A DNA stretch of 57,877 nt from CAZQCI01 sp964592255 (GTDB lineage Bacteria; UBA10199; SBBF01), in the NCBI GenBank assembly GCA_964592255.1, contig CAZQCI010000003.1, positions 1 to 57,877 on the forward strand. Reading direction: 5' to 3'. Positions 34,838 to 43,871 of this stretch are shown here, piece after piece; positions within the stretch are counted from its first letter, which is position 1, and each line of letters opens with the position of its first letter. The notes beneath the pieces are model-generated. The model made no database searches. It saw only the letters and a program-made list of their open reading frames with translations, and was not told the DNA's origin. Both the position numbers and the translations under genes were made by a program.

Positions 34838-36163
34838 ATGCTTTTAAAAGACGGCACTTCAATTTCAAATGAAGATATTGAAACACTCAACGCACACGGA
34901 CCTTATTCCATGGCTATATGGTCTTCAGGAAATATTTCTGTAGGCAATGAGGAAGGGCTAAAAGGACGAAGCGCTTATTTCACCAAACTAATACGCAAAG
35001 CGTTATTGGAAAATTTTACTTTGGATGAAATTAAAACATTTTCTATTTTAGATGTAGGGTGCAACGATGGATGGGTCCTGCATTCCCTCAGTGATTTACC
35101 CTTTGCCAAGATGGTTGGCATTGAACCACGGGAAAAAAATATTCAAAAAGGCCAAGTCGTTAGAAAAATATTAAAGTGTGAAAACCGCGTTGATTATCGA
35201 TGCGGAGATATTGAATCTTTGGGATCCGAAACTTTTGACATCGTCATCTGCGCAGGCGTTCTTTATCATGTCGAGTCGATTCCTTTGGCATTGCGCCAGC
35301 TCCGCAATGTTTGCAAACGCTTTCTCTTCATAGAGTCGCGCTGCATGGCTTCCAGTTTCATGAATAACAAATTAAAAGAACATATCGAAATGAGAGATTT
35401 AGTGTACCAATTCAAAAAACCAATTTATGGCTTAACAGCTCAAAAATTTGAATCGGCTTATCATGACGGCTCGGCCCGCCATACCACCATCGTCAACATA
35501 CCCACAACGGAATCACTCTTAATGAATCTGGAAATTTTAGGATTTGATAATATTAAGGTTGTAGCAGATACAAAAACTTATCGTTCTTCCGTATGGAAGA
35601 ATCGCCGCCCGTTGGAAGGCGTCTGCATTACGGCAAAAATCAATTCCGTTGAAACACATCAACCTTTTGATGAAAAAGCATGGATCAGTAAATACGAAGC
35701 ATCGTTGCAGCAAACAATCTTATCTCGCAAAATAGTTTTACCATTATACCGATACTTCGTTGAAAAAAAATCTCCCTACCCCATGCCTTTAAAGGCATGG
35801 TTAGTGTTACGTTATATCACCGCACCAATTTGGATTTCTAAACTTTATGAAAAGTTACTCAGATTTTATGCACAAGGTATCGAACTGGAGATTCTTAAAA
35901 ACCTAAGATACAGTCCTGCTGATAAAATTACATTAGAATGGGGAAAAATTTTGTATACAGAAGGCCATCTTGATGAAGCCCTGAAGACGTTGAAACAGAT
36001 TTCTTCAAAACTCAATTCCGACTGGCGCGCCGTGTATCGGTCTTTCTTCCTCATGTCACAGATTTTAAAACAACAAGGAAAAAATACGGAAGCCGAACGC
36101 TACCTTAATCTTTGCAACACCTGTAACCCAAAATATCCACTCATTAACAAAGCTCAAAACTAA
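34838..36163 (+). CDS. SAM-dependent methyltransferase with C-terminal TPR-like region
   Basis: A 441-residue protein. Residues about 65-190 are a class I methyltransferase with ILDVGCNDGWVLHSL, VGIEPRE and VICAGVLYHVESIPLAL. Residues about 360-441 look like TPR repeats (LEWGKILYTEGHLDEALKTL and a following pair). The ATG at 34838 follows AGGAG at a good distance; the longer frame from 34760 overlaps hddA. The TPR part is unusual for a sugar methyltransferase and may dock it to another protein. Confidence 0.7.
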   Translation: MLLKDGTSISNEDIETLNAHGPYSMAIWSSGNISVGNEEGLKGRSAYFTKLIRKALLENFTLDEIKTFSILDVGCNDGWVLHSLSDLPFAKMVGIEPREKNIQKGQVVRKILKCENRVDYRCGDIESLGSETFDIVICAGVLYHVESIPLALRQLRNVCKRFLFIESRCMASSFMNNKLKEHIEMRDLVYQFKKPIYGLTAQKFESAYHDGSARHTTIVNIPTTESLLMNLEILGFDNIKVVADTKTYRSSVWKNRRPLEGVCITAKINSVETHQPFDEKAWISKYEASLQQTILSRKIVLPLYRYFVEKKSPYPMPLKAWLVLRYITAPIWISKLYEKLLRFYAQGIELEILKNLRYSPADKITLEWGKILYTEGHLDEALKTLKQISSKLNSDWRAVYRSFFLMSQILKQQGKNTEAERYLNLCNTCNPKYPLINKAQN

Positions 36164-36630
36164 TGCCATCGATAGTCACTTCCATTCGCCATGTCGGCAT
36201 CGTTGTACGTGATTTGGAAAAATCACTGGAATTCTATTCTGGAGTTCTGGGCTTGGAAATTTACCGGCGTTTGACGGAAGAAGGCCCTTTCATGGACGAG
36301 TTAACTGGAATTAAAGGGGTTAAGTTAGAATGGGTCAAACTCATCATTCCTAAAGGAGGATTAATCGAGCTTCTTCAATACCATTCTCACCCGGATACTG
36401 CGACTTTATCTCGGCCTAACCCCTCACCTTCAAATGCATTAGGATGCTCCCATGCAGCATTGACAGTCACTAATCTGGATGAGCTATATTCAAAAATTAA
36501 GGCCAAGGGCTATACGACAAAATCACCCCCTCTCCTCTATCCCAACAAAGCCGGAAAAATACTTTATTGTCACGACCCTGATGGAAATATTTTAGAATTG
36601 ATCGAAGATCTGCCTCGCTCCCCATCATGA
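36163..36630 (+). CDS. VOC-superfamily (glyoxalase/epimerase-like) protein
   Basis: A 155-residue protein with two beta-alpha-beta-beta-beta units. Likely metal ligands are H10, E69, H97 and E145, the four-ligand VOC pattern (HVGIVV, LIELLQY, SHAALTV, ILELIED). It resembles methylmalonyl-CoA epimerase/lactoylglutathione lyase-type proteins. A VOC enzyme in an O-antigen locus is rare; an epimerisation or isomerisation of a sugar or acyl substituent is possible. Its ATG shares a base with the previous stop. Confidence 0.75.
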   Translation: MPSIVTSIRHVGIVVRDLEKSLEFYSGVLGLEIYRRLTEEGPFMDELTGIKGVKLEWVKLIIPKGGLIELLQYHSHPDTATLSRPNPSPSNALGCSHAALTVTNLDELYSKIKAKGYTTKSPPLLYPNKAGKILYCHDPDGNILELIEDLPRSPS

Positions 36631-38384
36631 AGCGCTTTCTCATCACAACAGCTTTAGAAGAAACATGGAAACAGGATGAGCCTCTTCTCTTTTTAGGGAA
36701 ATGGTGTTTCATCTACCCGCGGCAGCTTTCCGATTTAAAATTAGATACAGAAATCCTTCCGCATCATTGGGACAATCGTCAAAAAATGTTTCAAGACTAC
36801 TGTTATGCTCTTAATCTGTATGAAACTGTTCTTCAAAAACTGGCCCACAAGCTAAATGACATTCATCACGTGGACCGTAGTTTAAGATATTGGCGTATTG
36901 TGGTTGGCCCATGGCTCGGTTTATTTCTTGTAATGTTGTTGGATCGTTGGATCTCTATTGAACAAGCCACCCGTTATTGTGATTTATCTGGCAGCCTTGT
37001 TCTCACTGGGGAAGAAGACTCTTTAATACCTAAGACAATGCAGCATTTTGACTGCTTATATCCCAGTGACGAGTGGAATCATCTGATTTATTCCCAAATT
37101 TTAAAAGAGTTTCCGGATGTCCCTCTTCTTTTTCAAAAGAAAAGCTCTCTAGGCGAGAAGAAAACCTCTCCCAAAAAAAGTGTGAAAGACATTGTTAAAA
37201 AAACGTTAGGGCCCTTGATGTCACAAAGTGGCCGTCTCTTTTCAAAAAATAATGACATTCTATTAGTGGCCACTTCCCTCAATTTCTGGGAACAAATGTC
37301 CCTATCTTTTAAATTGAAACAAATTCCACGTCTTCTTTTGTCTCCACAAGTGGAAGATTTCGACATGAATCTTTCAAAAAGAACTTGGGACATTGGGCTA
37401 AAAACGGAATCGGGTTTTGAGTCTTTCGTCAACCGCTTTCTTCCACAACAAATTCCTCAGGCTTATGTTGAAGGTTACTCATCCCTAATATCCCAAACTG
37501 AACAACTTCCTTGGCCACAACAACCCCAAGCTATTTGGGCCTCTAATCTTCATTCAAACGATGTACTCAAAGCTTGGGTGGCTGATAAAACGGAAAAAGG
37601 AACCCCTTTAATCATCAGTCAACATGGCGGCAACTACGGCATGGGGCTTTGGAATTTACAAGAGCAACACGAAGTCAAAATTAGTGACCGCTACCTAACT
37701 TGGGGATGGTCCCGGCCGGAAGAACCTCAAATTAAACCCGTAGCTAAAATTAAATTTTCAAAGCCGATAAAAAAAATCCCCAAGTCTGGCAAAGCACTTC
37801 TAGTCACGGTGATGGTACAACGCTACGGTAATGTTGCTCTGTCGATGTACCATTCCTCCCAATGGTTAGAATATCTTCAAGAACAATTTACTTTTGTTGC
37901 AGCCTTGCCAGAACGCGTGCAACAAAAATTAACAGTCCGTCTCAGTCAACCGGATTATGGTTGGCGCCAAGTGGACCGCTGGCAAGATCGTTTTCCTGAT
38001 CTAGACATCAATGATGGATGTTCTAGCATGAAAAAACTCATGAAGGATTGTCGCCTTTATATTTCTACTTATAATGCAACAACGTATCTAGAATCGTTAT
38101 CAATGGGAATACCTACCGTGGTTTTCTGGAATCCAAAATACATGGAATTAAATAAACAAACCGAACCTTATTTTGAAGAACTGAAAAGCGTCGGTATTTT
38201 TCATAACACTCCGCAAGCGGCAGCAGCACATGTTGCAAAAGTTTGGGACGAACCGGAAATATGGTGGAATTCTTCAAGCACAAAAAAAGTACGCAAAAAT
38301 TTTACAAAACAATTCGCTTATTGTCCGCCGGATAAAATGATGCGGATCAAACAAGCCATTCAAGAGGTCATCTCAACATGCTAA
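36627..38384 (+). CDS. LIC12162-family transferase
   Basis: A 585-residue protein like the LIC12162 family (TIGR04331), large proteins of O-antigen loci first named in Leptospira. Signs are the N-terminal FLITTALEETWKQDEPLLFLG, the central WRIVVGPWLGLFL, LIISQHGGNYGMG and the C-terminal TYNATTYLESLSMGIPTVVFWN, a GT-B-like donor site. Probably a glycosyl- or other group transferase. ATGA overlap with the VOC gene. Confidence 0.75.
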   Translation: MKRFLITTALEETWKQDEPLLFLGKWCFIYPRQLSDLKLDTEILPHHWDNRQKMFQDYCYALNLYETVLQKLAHKLNDIHHVDRSLRYWRIVVGPWLGLFLVMLLDRWISIEQATRYCDLSGSLVLTGEEDSLIPKTMQHFDCLYPSDEWNHLIYSQILKEFPDVPLLFQKKSSLGEKKTSPKKSVKDIVKKTLGPLMSQSGRLFSKNNDILLVATSLNFWEQMSLSFKLKQIPRLLLSPQVEDFDMNLSKRTWDIGLKTESGFESFVNRFLPQQIPQAYVEGYSSLISQTEQLPWPQQPQAIWASNLHSNDVLKAWVADKTEKGTPLIISQHGGNYGMGLWNLQEQHEVKISDRYLTWGWSRPEEPQIKPVAKIKFSKPIKKIPKSGKALLVTVMVQRYGNVALSMYHSSQWLEYLQEQFTFVAALPERVQQKLTVRLSQPDYGWRQVDRWQDRFPDLDINDGCSSMKKLMKDCRLYISTYNATTYLESLSMGIPTVVFWNPKYMELNKQTEPYFEELKSVGIFHNTPQAAAAHVAKVWDEPEIWWNSSSTKKVRKNFTKQFAYCPPDKMMRIKQAIQEVISTC

Positions 38385-39283
38385 AAGTATGGGTCACAGG
38401 ATCCCGCGGTTTTGTAGGCTCCGCTTTAATGTCACGTCTCAAACAATCGGGTTTCGATGCTGTGGGCATTACCAACACTCAATCGGTTTCTTCGGATACT
38501 ATTTTTGTTGATTATGGGAATCGAAAAAGTATTCAATCCGTTTTAGATCAAACAGGAGTGCCGGATATTCTTTTTCATCTGGGATGGGGCCGTGTTTATG
38601 AGCCTGAATCGGACCTGCATCTGGGAGAAAACTTAGAAAATACCAAAACTTTTTTGGATGTACTGTATCAACATGGTCTGAAAAAAGCGTTACTCATTGG
38701 CTCTTCTTCTGAATATGGCAGCCGCGAAGGCTCTTTATTAGAAAGTGATTCTCCCATTGGGCGGCTGACAAATTATGCTCGTGGAAAAATTGAAGCCTGT
38801 CACCAAGGGTTTAAACTTGCGGAGCAATACGGTAAAATCTTCATCCATGTGCGCTTGTATCACACACTGGGTGCAGGCCACAGAAAAAGTTCTTTGATTC
38901 ATCAGCTTTATCAAAGCTACCAAAGCTCAACTCCTTTGAGCCTTTCGGATTGTGAACAGTTCCGTGATTATATTTATTTGTCCGACGCTGCGGAAGGGAT
39001 GATTCAGATCAGCAGTATCAATTCGTCTGAAATTGTCAATCTAGGTAGCGGAAACAAAATTCAACTTAAAGAACTTATCAAAATGTTTTGGAGCCAATTA
39101 GGAGGTCGGCACCCCGATCTACTTAAATTTAACGCGCATCAAAGGCCTGCAAATGAACCAGTACAACCTCCTTGCTATGCGAATATGGAAAAATTGAAAA
39201 AATTAACAGGTTGGCAGCCTTCTTTTTCTTTGGAAGAAGGAGTGGCCCAAACAATTCAAGCACTCAAAGTTCAATTTTCATGA
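38378..39283 (+). CDS. NAD-dependent epimerase/reductase
   Basis: A 301-residue extended SDR: TGSRGFVG, HLGWGRVYEPE, GSSSEYGS and YARGK (Tyr/Lys), with YHTLGAGHRKSSL and DYIYLSDAA. Like 4-ketoreductases of deoxysugar pathways. Overlaps the LIC12162 gene by 7 bp and the next gene by 4 bp. Confidence 0.78.
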   Translation: MLKVWVTGSRGFVGSALMSRLKQSGFDAVGITNTQSVSSDTIFVDYGNRKSIQSVLDQTGVPDILFHLGWGRVYEPESDLHLGENLENTKTFLDVLYQHGLKKALLIGSSSEYGSREGSLLESDSPIGRLTNYARGKIEACHQGFKLAEQYGKIFIHVRLYHTLGAGHRKSSLIHQLYQSYQSSTPLSLSDCEQFRDYIYLSDAAEGMIQISSINSSEIVNLGSGNKIQLKELIKMFWSQLGGRHPDLLKFNAHQRPANEPVQPPCYANMEKLKKLTGWQPSFSLEEGVAQTIQALKVQFS

Positions 39284-40308
39284 AACAACCTCTTATCAGC
39301 GTGTGCATTCCTGTTTTCAATGGAGAAAAATATATCCACGAATGCATCACCAGTGTTTTGAATCAAAGCGAAGGTAATTTTGAACTTTTGATTATAGACA
39401 ATGATTCAACAGACCAAACCGTGGAAATTTGCCGTAAATTTACTGACCCACGAATTATTCTTCTTCAAAACACATCCAACATCGGATCAATTGAAAATTT
39501 TAATAAATGTATCGAAAATTCAAAGGGTGAATTTTTTGTCTTATTACCGGCCGATGACAAACTTGAAGACGATGCGCTTCACCTCTTAAGCGAAGGTTTG
39601 AACCGCTATCCTACAGCTGGCCTTGCTTGTGGGGCACATCGGCAGATCGATGAATGGGGGAATACAATCAGTGTTCATCAGGCAGTTCCCTACGAAATTT
39701 ACGCCGATAGCGAGGAAGCCATCCGTTTGGTAGCGGAAAATTTTAACCCCATCCAACACCCCATGGTCCGGCTAAAAGTTTTGAATGAATTATCAAAAAA
39801 ATTTGAAAAAGAGTTTGGTTGTTTTTGCGATATCCAGTTATGGTCAAAAATTTTATTTAGAAATTGGGGTGTTTATTTTACAAATACACCATTAACGGCT
39901 TTACGATGCCATGACAATCAAGGCCAGTCTTTGTTTCAACAAAACACATCAAAAAATCTAAAAATCCTTAGTCAGCATTATGGAGAGTCCCTCTCTTCTG
40001 CTTTTTATAAAAAAAATCACTTCAATCTTTTATTTTTCAAATTCATCACTTTTTTTAGTCAAAATCTTCCTGATAGCCCCTTACAAAAACCTATTAAAAA
40101 AATGATGCTCAATCGTCTAGTCAGGTCTCAACTAAAAAACATTGCTTCTTCATTGCTACATTTTAATTTCTTAAGTCTTTATTCTGAAATGGCATTGTTA
40201 CTAGAAGCTGTCAAAACTTGGGGGGCACTAAGCGTTTTCAGCTCTTATTGCTCTACTTTTTTAAGCATATTTACAAGGCAAAACGATCTTTCACTAAAAC
40301 AATCTTGA
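39280..40308 (+). CDS. GT2-family glycosyltransferase
   Basis: A 342-residue GT-A enzyme: ISVCIPVFNGEKYIHECI, IIDNDSTDQT and the metal-binding LPADDKLED. The ATG at 39280 overlaps the previous stop. A longer frame starting upstream reads through the epimerase gene and is rejected. C-terminal third is hydrophobic/basic and may associate with membrane. Confidence 0.82.
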   Translation: MKQPLISVCIPVFNGEKYIHECITSVLNQSEGNFELLIIDNDSTDQTVEICRKFTDPRIILLQNTSNIGSIENFNKCIENSKGEFFVLLPADDKLEDDALHLLSEGLNRYPTAGLACGAHRQIDEWGNTISVHQAVPYEIYADSEEAIRLVAENFNPIQHPMVRLKVLNELSKKFEKEFGCFCDIQLWSKILFRNWGVYFTNTPLTALRCHDNQGQSLFQQNTSKNLKILSQHYGESLSSAFYKKNHFNLLFFKFITFFSQNLPDSPLQKPIKKMMLNRLVRSQLKNIASSLLHFNFLSLYSEMALLLEAVKTWGALSVFSSYCSTFLSIFTRQNDLSLKQS

Positions 40309-40342
40309 TTCACCAATCAAGTTATCATACAGAGGAACAAAG

Positions 40343-41119
40343 ATGAAAAATTACACAGCTAAGCCTGGATCCAAATTGACACTGGATAATCATGGCGAAG
40401 TCACCACATTGGATCTGTACTCAAAAGAAGGACTTGATCTGCTCAGCAACCTTTGGATTAAAGTCGCCGCTGAACATCGACTGATGTACGAACCAACGTG
40501 GCTGGGTCGCCCTATCATTCAATTTCCAACCGACATTGTCATGATGCAAGAGCTGTTGTGGAAAATACAACCGGATGTAGTCATCGAAACCGGAGTCGCC
40601 CATGGAGGGTCTTTAGTTCTTTCGGCCTCCATCTTAGAATTAATCGGCAAAGGTCAAGTTATTGGTGTGGATGTTGAAATACGTCCCCACAATCGCGCAG
40701 CCATAGAAGCCCATCCTTTAAAACATCGCATTGAACTGATTGAAGGGTCTTCCATATCACCGGAAACTTTTTCAAAGGTAAAACAAGCTTGTGGTAACGC
40801 TAAAAAAATTGTGGTGTTTCTCGACAGCAACCATACAGAAGCGCATGTTCTCAAAGAAATGGAATTATACGGAGCCTTAGTCAATCCGGGCAGTTATCTT
40901 GTAGCCCACGATGGAGCCCAGGGTTGGGTATGGGATATTCCACGAGCCAAACCGGAATGGAAAGAGGACCACCCGTTGGGAGCCATTCACAAATTCTTGG
41001 CTCGACATCCTGAGTTTCAAATTGATTCTCATTGGACACAATTTGGCATTACTTCTTCTCCAGATGGTTTTTTGCGCCGTCTACATGATTCTGAAATAAT
41101 TGTTGGAGGTACAAAATGA
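40343..41119 (+). CDS. Cephalosporin-hydroxylase/rhamnosyl O-methyltransferase family protein
   Basis: A 258-residue CmcI-like protein (PF04989 type): VVIETGVAHGGSLVLSAS (SAM loop), VIGVDVEIRPHNR and VFLDSNHTEAHVLKEM. Despite the family name these are mostly O-methyltransferases of sugars. An AGGAA ribosome site precedes the ATG. Likely methylates a glycan residue. Confidence 0.78.
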   Translation: MKNYTAKPGSKLTLDNHGEVTTLDLYSKEGLDLLSNLWIKVAAEHRLMYEPTWLGRPIIQFPTDIVMMQELLWKIQPDVVIETGVAHGGSLVLSASILELIGKGQVIGVDVEIRPHNRAAIEAHPLKHRIELIEGSSISPETFSKVKQACGNAKKIVVFLDSNHTEAHVLKEMELYGALVNPGSYLVAHDGAQGWVWDIPRAKPEWKEDHPLGAIHKFLARHPEFQIDSHWTQFGITSSPDGFLRRLHDSEIIVGGTK

Positions 41120-41973
41120 AATTATTTATCACCGGCTCACAAAGTTTTATCGGCAAAAGATTATTCTCTCACTGTAAAGAGTTAGGCATTGAAGCGGTAG
41201 GTGTTGACAGTATTGCCTCAACAGATTCTTGTTCCACTCAAGCCGATATTCGTAACACCTCCCTTGCTGATCTTATTCCTGAAAACGCCATTGTTATTCA
41301 TTTAGCCGCTATTTCAAGAGACCCAGATTGCCGTGCTGATCCTCGTGGCGCTTTCGACATCAACGTAAACGGCACGTTAAACGTGGCTGCAGCCGCACAA
41401 AAAAGAAACTCCAAACAATTAATTTTTGCTTCCAGCGAATGGGTCTACGGGGACGTCAGTAATCATGGAGTGCAAGTAGAGGAACAAGCCATCGATGTCA
41501 CAACCATGAAGTCAGAATATGCCTTAACTAAAATTGTGGGGGAACAATGCTTGAAACTAACATGTCAACTACCCGGAGTCACTGTACTGCGTTTCGGTAT
41601 TGTTTATGGGCCGCGTCCCAGTAACTGGTCTGCGGTGGAAGCCTTATTTCATGCCGTGCGTGAAAAAGACGTGGTCTCCGTAGGTAGTCTCTCCACCGGG
41701 CGCCGGTTCATTCATATCGATGACATCGTCAGCGGTATCCTTAAATCCACCGGACGGACGGGTTTTGAAATTTTCAACCTCAGCGGCAATACCGTCATCA
41801 CTCTGAAGGAAGTTGTTGAGCAAAGTTGTCAATTACTGGGACGTCGTCCCACTATTGAAGAAAAAACGCCTCAGGCCGTTAGTATCCGAAACCCGGACAA
41901 TTCTAAAATACGCCAAACTCTCGGCTGGGAACCTAAAATCAGCTTACGGGAAGGTTTGGCCACATTACAATAA
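41116..41973 (+). CDS. NAD-dependent epimerase/reductase
   Basis: A 285-residue extended SDR: TGSQSFIG, HLAAISRDPD, ASSEWVYGD and YALTK (Tyr/Lys), FGIVYGPRPSN. Overlaps the methyltransferase by ATGA and is 2 bp before the second E1 alpha gene; it may reduce the product of that enzyme. Confidence 0.78.
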   Translation: MKLFITGSQSFIGKRLFSHCKELGIEAVGVDSIASTDSCSTQADIRNTSLADLIPENAIVIHLAAISRDPDCRADPRGAFDINVNGTLNVAAAAQKRNSKQLIFASSEWVYGDVSNHGVQVEEQAIDVTTMKSEYALTKIVGEQCLKLTCQLPGVTVLRFGIVYGPRPSNWSAVEALFHAVREKDVVSVGSLSTGRRFIHIDDIVSGILKSTGRTGFEIFNLSGNTVITLKEVVEQSCQLLGRRPTIEEKTPQAVSIRNPDNSKIRQTLGWEPKISLREGLATLQ

Positions 41974-41975
41974 TC

Positions 41976-42863
41976 ATGAACACCACTTCTCCCTCACTTG
42001 AGATACAAATGATCCGTCTGCGTTATTGGCAGCACATCATGAATGAGGATCTTAAGAAAAAACTTTTTACCATACCCATTCATGTGGCCTTCGGAAGTGA
42101 AGCCATTGCTGTGGCCATCAGCCACATGATGCAATCACACGACCAACTGGCCCTCACTCACCGTAATATGGCTTACAATCTAGCTCGTGCAGGATGCCTT
42201 AAACCCATTTATGACGAATATAAACTGTCAGCTCAAGGCATTGCGGGTAGTCGTTTAGGTTCTATGAACTTAATCAATCCGGAACGAGGTGTGGCCTATT
42301 CTTCCAGTATTTTGGGTAATAATTTTTCCGTCGCCTGTGGTTTGGCCATGGCCAAACAAATTAAGAAAGAACCCGGCATTGTTATTGTAACAACCGGTGA
42401 CGGTGCCATGGAAGAAGGTGGTTTTTACGAAGCCTTGGTTTTGGCTCAATCACAAAATTTAAAACTATTGGTGCTTGTGGAAAACAACAATCATTCCATG
42501 TCCTCCACTATTGACCAACGACGCTGCGCCCTGGATGTCGGCAAAATCTGTGAAGGGATTGGAGTAACCTACAAAAATTTAACAAAAAATGATGTTTTTG
42601 AATATGCCGCTACCTTAACGGAATTACGTACCATCTTAGACACTCAATCGTCCCCCGTTTGTGTAGAGGCCAGAACAAGTCTGATGAACCAGCACGCCGG
42701 CCCAACCCCAGGTTGGCCCACAGATCCGATGAATGTGGATTTAAAAAATGGTCTCGTCATCCGGGCTCATGAACAAGACCCGTTGCATGTGTTACAAGAA
42801 ACCATCGGCAAACAAAAATTTGATCAGATAGCTCATGACGTGATGTCTGAAAAATGGAATTAA
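41976..42863 (+). CDS. Thiamine-diphosphate E1 alpha-like subunit (second, diverged pair)
   Basis: A 295-residue E1 alpha homologue: THRNMAYNLARAG, SRLGSMNLIN, SSSILGNNFSVACG and the ThDP motif VTTGDGAMEEGGFYEALVL ... VLVENN. The usual GGSMH loop reads LGSMN, so the conserved His is lost. Placed directly before rfbF-rfbG. It probably forms a complex with the next gene and uses a different substrate from the pair at 19145. Confidence 0.8.
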   Translation: MNTTSPSLEIQMIRLRYWQHIMNEDLKKKLFTIPIHVAFGSEAIAVAISHMMQSHDQLALTHRNMAYNLARAGCLKPIYDEYKLSAQGIAGSRLGSMNLINPERGVAYSSSILGNNFSVACGLAMAKQIKKEPGIVIVTTGDGAMEEGGFYEALVLAQSQNLKLLVLVENNNHSMSSTIDQRRCALDVGKICEGIGVTYKNLTKNDVFEYAATLTELRTILDTQSSPVCVEARTSLMNQHAGPTPGWPTDPMNVDLKNGLVIRAHEQDPLHVLQETIGKQKFDQIAHDVMSEKWN

Positions 42864-42890
42864 TTTTAACACTCCGGTTTTATTAATTTT

Positions 42891-43871
42891 ATGGCTAAAA
42901 ATTATATCTCTTCTATTAACGAAATGCTGGCCCAAGAAATAGCCACCATTCCACAGGCTGTTTTCTATGGCGAAAATATCAATACCGGTTCTTGTATTTC
43001 TGGGCTCACCCGAAATTTTAAGGCCTTAGACAGCAGTAAAATCATTAATATTGGAAATTGTGAATACACCCACTGCGGTATGGGTTTTGGAATGATGCTC
43101 AATGGCGCAACAGCCGTGTTATTTGTTAAACAATTGGATTTTATGCTGTTAGGCATGGACCAATTTGTCTCAACCTATCAATACATTCGTTCTTTTCGTG
43201 ATCTTAACACTCTCGGTAGTTTTACCATTGTAGTTGTGGCCTGCGATCAGGGTTTGCAAGGCCCACAATCGAGCTTCAATGCTTTGGGTGATATCTGTTC
43301 CATGGCCCGTGCACCGGGTTATACTCTCACCAATAATCAAGACAGCGCCCATATCATTAAAACACAATTACAAAAACCGGGGTTTCGTTTCATCACACTC
43401 AGCCAAAGGCATTCACCTCAAGAATTTTTACAATTAGATCTTCTCCACGTCACCAAAGATGCGGAAGTCTTTCAATATACAGAAGGAACTAACGTCACTA
43501 TCGCCTGTTTTAATTTTTCATTACCTGAAGGACTTATCTTAAGAAAAAAATTGGAAGAACGCGGATTATCGTCCAGTGTTTTTTCCGTCAATTCCGTTTT
43601 TCCGCATGACTGGAGCCTCATTAAAGAAAGCGTCAACCAAACAGGACATTTGGTTGTGTTGGATGATAGTAAAAGTATTAATCTGATGGGCTACACCTTG
43701 CTTCATGATGTTGCCTTATCTCATCCGTTATCAAAACGTCTCATCATAACCCGTGAAGCCGATATTGATTTTGGTGTTAATCCTGATCTATTCAAAATTG
43801 ACTATGACACCATTGTGTCCCGCATCATCTTGGACACACCGTCATCTATGTCACAACAAGGAAGATCATGA
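42891..43871 (+). CDS. Thiamine-diphosphate E1 beta-like subunit (second, diverged pair)
   Basis: A 326-residue E1 beta homologue. The ThDP Glu is kept in NCEYTHCGMGFGMMLNG. The normally conserved QHSQS loop is GPQSSFN, so the His is missing. CDQGLQ and the C-terminal LVVLDDSKSINLMGY are family-like. The two changes at loops that line the active-site channel suggest a changed reaction, for example ketol or acetyl transfer to a CDP-keto sugar. No E2/E3 in the locus. Confidence 0.78.
   Translation: MAKNYISSINEMLAQEIATIPQAVFYGENINTGSCISGLTRNFKALDSSKIINIGNCEYTHCGMGFGMMLNGATAVLFVKQLDFMLLGMDQFVSTYQYIRSFRDLNTLGSFTIVVVACDQGLQGPQSSFNALGDICSMARAPGYTLTNNQDSAHIIKTQLQKPGFRFITLSQRHSPQEFLQLDLLHVTKDAEVFQYTEGTNVTIACFNFSLPEGLILRKKLEERGLSSSVFSVNSVFPHDWSLIKESVNQTGHLVVLDDSKSINLMGYTLLHDVALSHPLSKRLIITREADIDFGVNPDLFKIDYDTIVSRIILDTPSSMSQQGRS

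Noticed and set aside
36627..38384. Reading the LIC12162-family gene as two genes
   Set aside because: The frame is continuous for 585 residues with family-like N- and C-terminal parts; there is no internal stop or ribosome site that suggests a split.
39172..39279. Long N-terminal extension of the GT2 gene
   Set aside because: It translates the upstream epimerase in another frame and lacks family likeness; ATG at 39280 is coupled to the previous stop.
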